Shown here: piece by piece, positions 52,934 to 55,373 of the stretch
Position numbering within the stretch: position 1 is the stretch's first letter
Layout: each line of letters opens with the position of its first letter
Assembly (NCBI GenBank): GCA_945957295.1
Contig: CAMFLH010000002.1
Span: 1 to 55,373 of the forward strand
Reading direction: 5' to 3'
Length of the DNA stretch: 55,373 nucleotides
Origin: an uncultured Uliginosibacterium sp.
GTDB lineage: Bacteria > Pseudomonadota > Gammaproteobacteria > Burkholderiales > Rhodocyclaceae
Program-made: the position numbers and the translations under genes
Notes under the pieces: generated by a model
Told to the model about the DNA's origin: nothing
Seen by the model: only the letters and a program-made list of their open reading frames with translations
Database searches by the model: none

Positions 52934-53881
52934 TTAGGACTCCTGCAGCCAGCGGTCTTGCTGTTCCGGTGTGAGCTTCGCGACGGCCTTCTCGAGCGCA
53001 AGGCCCGAGAGCTTTGCCAGGTGCGAGAACTCACCCTCACCGATCGACGCGTCAGTGCGCGATGCTGCCGGCAGATCGGCGAGCGACTTGTCGGGCCGCT
53101 TGACCTGACGCGCATCCTTGACCGCCTTCACCGGATCCGCATCAGCGCGCGGCTTCTCGCTCGTGCCGATACCGCGCAGTGCCTTGACGCGCTTGTGCGC
53201 TTCGGCGAGGAACCATTCGCCATCGCGGCTTTCGTTGTCAGGATCCGCGGCCAGCGCCTTCACCATCAGATCCAGATCCGCCGACAGCTTCTTGTCGTTG
53301 TCGTAGTCGATGCCCTCGGCGCGCTTGGTGTCGCGCTTGAAGCGGTTGACCTCCCACTGCCAGCGTTGGCGGGCTGCCTGCTCAGCGGACTCTTGCGCGA
53401 TCTCGGCCTTTACGCGAAGGTCCGATAGCCCTTGGCGCTCTTCGAGCAGCGCGCGTTCCTGCTTGCGGAACTCGGCGAAATTGAATTCGCCGTCGGCGTA
53501 CTTCTGTTCGAGGTCCGCGATCTTCGTGTCGATCGCCTGGATCTTCTCGTCGAAGTCCGCGGGCAGTTCCGCCTGATAGCTGGGCTGGAACGGCTCTTCT
53601 TCTGCGTCGTCGTCGTCGTCTTCGGCGTCATTGGTCGCGCCGTCGGTCTTCGCCGCATCGGTGGCTGCGCCTGCATCAGCCGCGTCGCCCTTGGCTGCAT
53701 CGGCTGCGGCGTCGTCGTCCGTTGCGTTCGGCTTCGCCGTATCGTCGGTCAGGGCCGCCACATCGTCAGACTGCGAAGCGGGATTGCCGTCATCACCGCC
53801 TTCGTCGTCATCGTCTTCCAGCAATGCGGCGCGCTCGTGCTCGCTCAGCCTTGCCAGTTCTTCGTCGCTGTACTTGGACAT
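52934..53881 (-). CDS. Capsid scaffold protein
   Basis: 315 residues, highly acidic and helical. The N-terminus has long Asp/Ala/Glu tracts (about 20-95) followed by coiled coils (DEKIQAIDTKIADLEQKYAD, then EFRKQERALLEERQGL). A basic C-terminal helix region has ALEKAVAKLTPEQQDRWLQE. The composition, and the position between portal and major capsid protein, define a podovirus scaffold. AGGAG precedes the ATG. No protease motif was seen. Confidence 0.82.
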   Translation of the reverse strand: MSKYSDEELARLSEHERAALLEDDDDEGGDDGNPASQSDDVAALTDDTAKPNATDDDAAADAAKGDAADAGAATDAAKTDGATNDAEDDDDDAEEEPFQPSYQAELPADFDEKIQAIDTKIADLEQKYADGEFNFAEFRKQERALLEERQGLSDLRVKAEIAQESAEQAARQRWQWEVNRFKRDTKRAEGIDYDNDKKLSADLDLMVKALAADPDNESRDGEWFLAEAHKRVKALRGIGTSEKPRADADPVKAVKDARQVKRPDKSLADLPAASRTDASIGEGEFSHLAKLSGLALEKAVAKLTPEQQDRWLQES

Positions 53882-53917
53882 CGCTACTCCTGTCGCGCCT
53901 CTTGCGCGGGTTAAAAA

Positions 53918-55373
53918 TCAAGCGGCGTCAGGCTTTGACACCTGATCGAGCCCGGCGGCCAGTTCCTTGATGCGCTCTTCCAGCTTGGCGATCTGATCCT
54001 TGCTGGCCTGTCCGATCTCGGCGACGCGCACCTCGGCATCGGCCTGCAGCTTGGCAGCGGCCACGGTGGCATTCGCGGCAGCGGTGTTGCGCTGCAGTTC
54101 GCTCGTGACCTCGAACAGCTTTTGCTGCAATGCCTCGATCTGCTGCGCCGCCTCTTGGCGCACCTGCGCTACTGCGTCCTGCATGGCAGTCGCATCGGCG
54201 CCGCCGGCGTCTTGGTTCTGATGGGCGCGCGCCAGCAGTTCATCGGCGCGTGCGTTGATCTCTCGCACCCGTGCGGCCTGCTCCTGCAGCGTGAGGGCCG
54301 CGGCCTGGCGCTGTTGCTCCATCGCCTCGGCTTGCTGCTGCTGGGCCAGTGCGCGCGCCTGTTCTTCCTCGGGCGTGAGCTTTGCGTTCGGGTCAGGCTC
54401 GCCGATGATCTTGCGGATCTCGTTGGCGATCTCGTCCTTGTTGGGAAGGTCCGAGTACTCGTAGGCCATGCGCAGCAAGCGCAGCGCGACCTCAGGCGGC
54501 AGGCGCTGTGCGGTCTGGTTCAGGCTGTCAAACATCACCTGGCGCAGCGTGCCGCTGTAGTCCTGCTCGCTCATGATGTAGTCAGCGCACGAGGCCGTGA
54601 TGTCGTTGAGGATCGACACCGACCCGTCGCCGTTGAGCACGGGCTGATTGACCTTGACCCATTCAATCTTGCCCTGCTGTCCGGTCAGTCGTAGCACCCG
54701 CTCTTGGGTCATGTACTGCTCGGTGAGCGACAACTGCTTGCGACCCGACACCTGTTGCGCAAAGCGCTGGTTGTCGAATAGCTCGGTCGTGACGACGGCG
54801 CCCTGCATCTGGCGGGCCTTGATCGCCTCGCCGCTGACCGCGTTGGTTTGGCGGCCCATGTTCTCGTCGGTGATGCCCGCGCTGTTCTTGATGCGCTGGG
54901 CGTTCATCGACATGAATTCGATCTGCCCCTTGGCCGCCTCGGCATCGCGACGTACCGTGAACTCAGAACCCTTGCGCTTGCGCACAATGCCATCGGGCGC
55001 AGCCACTTCCTCGGCGGCCTCTTCCCAATCCTCGACCGCATCATCGTCGGCGATGATCTGATTCGTGTTCAACATGAACTGCGCTTTGCTGGCGCGCTTG
55101 TTCAGGTCTTCCTGCAGATCGCGGATGCGACGGATCGGGCTGTACGGCAGGCGGTCACGCGTTCGGCGATAGGCCCAGATCGGCGTGAGTGAGAAGTCAT
55201 TGTGGCGATACTTCGCGGGCCCCCAGGCGAGCAGCCCGGATTCGCAGAACACCGCGACGTACATACGCATCATCACGCCTTCGTGCATGGTCGCGCCGGC
55301 GGCCAGTGCGTTGCGGTGGGCGTAGTGTTCGCCGTCAAAAATCTGGCCGCGGAATGGGCCGTCGATGAATACC
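53918..55373 (-). CDS. Portal protein (C-terminal part; 5' end outside the window)
   Basis: The frame is open to the right edge, giving about 484 residues. Conserved podoviral portal wording: RTRDRLPYSPIRRIRDLQED, then LNKRASKAQFMLNTNQIIAD, AGITDENMGRQTNAVSGEAI and ARQMQGAVVTTELFDNQRFA. The C-terminus is a long coiled coil (about 330-470) like the barrel of P22-type portals. It forms the dodecameric DNA-entry ring at the capsid vertex. Its stop lies 36 nt before the scaffold ATG. An ATG at 55288 lies inside the conserved region, so it is not the true start. Confidence 0.88.
   Translation of the reverse strand, partial: VFIDGPFRGQIFDGEHYAHRNALAAGATMHEGVMMRMYVAVFCESGLLAWGPAKYRHNDFSLTPIWAYRRTRDRLPYSPIRRIRDLQEDLNKRASKAQFMLNTNQIIADDDAVEDWEEAAEEVAAPDGIVRKRKGSEFTVRRDAEAAKGQIEFMSMNAQRIKNSAGITDENMGRQTNAVSGEAIKARQMQGAVVTTELFDNQRFAQQVSGRKQLSLTEQYMTQERVLRLTGQQGKIEWVKVNQPVLNGDGSVSILNDITASCADYIMSEQDYSGTLRQVMFDSLNQTAQRLPPEVALRLLRMAYEYSDLPNKDEIANEIRKIIGEPDPNAKLTPEEEQARALAQQQQAEAMEQQRQAAALTLQEQAARVREINARADELLARAHQNQDAGGADATAMQDAVAQVRQEAAQQIEALQQKLFEVTSELQRNTAAANATVAAAKLQADAEVRVAEIGQASKDQIAKLEERIKELAAGLDQVSKPDAA

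Larger units (their letters stand above)
23371..55373. mobile_element. Podovirus-like prophage, structural half (right end outside the window)
   Basis: From the tRNA to the right edge nearly all genes are phage genes on the minus strand: portal, scaffold, N4-gp56-type capsid, neck and nozzle, tail fibre, ejection-type proteins, and antirepressors. A T7-like neck and nozzle pair, a very large polyvalent protein and the absence of a tape-measure or sheath gene point to a short-tailed phage. No terminase, integrase, repressor or lysis gene is recognisable inside the window. Confidence 0.9.

Noticed and set aside
53918-55288. Complete portal gene starting at ATG 55288
   Set aside because: The conserved frame continues upstream to the edge without a stop and there is no ribosome site; the true start is outside the window.
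23371-55373. Diversity-generating retroelement as in BPP-1-like phages
   Set aside because: No reverse transcriptase frame or near-identical template/variable repeats were seen near the fibre genes.

Overview
The window is GC-rich bacterial DNA with two parts: ordinary chromosome (1 to about 23.37 kb) and the structural half of a podovirus-like prophage that starts right after a tRNA-Val gene and runs off the right edge (about 23.37-55.37 kb). The chromosomal genes (frdABCD fumarate reductase, alaS, gltX, rlmM, ychJ-like, ugpB/ugpQ, paired EAL and HD-GYP proteins, a MalT-like LuxR regulator) suit a betaproteobacterium, perhaps Rhodocyclales. That placement is inference from gene content and protein style, not from any search.

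Chromosome, left to right: a DEAD-box helicase start (edge-truncated, -), a GNAT acetyltransferase (-), an Mpo1/DUF962 membrane protein (+), a translationally coupled kinase-like protein and HAD phosphatase (-), a large LuxR/MalT-type regulator (+), a small cysteine-amidase gene overlapping a secreted partner (candidate effector/immunity pair, +), frdABCD (-), a hotdog thioesterase (-), alaS (-), ugpQ and ugpB (-), an Ala/Glu-rich lipoprotein (+), an EAL and an HD-GYP protein overlapping by 4 nt (-), rlmM and a YchJ-like gene overlapping by 4 nt (+), a 360-bp spacer with DnaA-box-like sites and two terminators, gltX (-), and tRNA-Val(CAC) with a clear sigma-70 promoter (+).

Prophage: almost every gene reads leftwards, so the late operon runs from the right edge towards the tRNA: portal, scaffold, a CsrA-like protein, N4-gp56-type major capsid protein, a small structural protein, then a strong terminator. 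After it come a LEM/SAP-like small protein, an adaptor, a small virion protein, three polysaccharide-facing proteins (PcRGLX-like, beta-propeller, beta-helix), neck and nozzle proteins, tail fibre (J/DUF1983 C-terminus), accessory tail proteins, ejection-type proteins, and a 2450-residue polyvalent protein with GNAT, HExxH metallopeptidase and phosphoribosyltransferase motifs. Two antirepressor-type genes (Bro-N and Rha/KilAC), a lipoprotein and a leader region with its own promoter, hairpin and 48-codon ORF lie between the giant gene and the tRNA. Terminase, integrase and lysis genes are not recognisable here; the first two probably lie beyond the right edge. The layout recalls Bcep22/BPP-1-like podoviruses (from memory, unchecked).

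The most unusual signals are the CsrA-like gene inside the capsid module, a 71-codon gene with its own Shine-Dalgarno nested out of frame in the giant gene, the multi-domain polyvalent protein, the orphan amidase/secreted-partner pair, and the rha leader.
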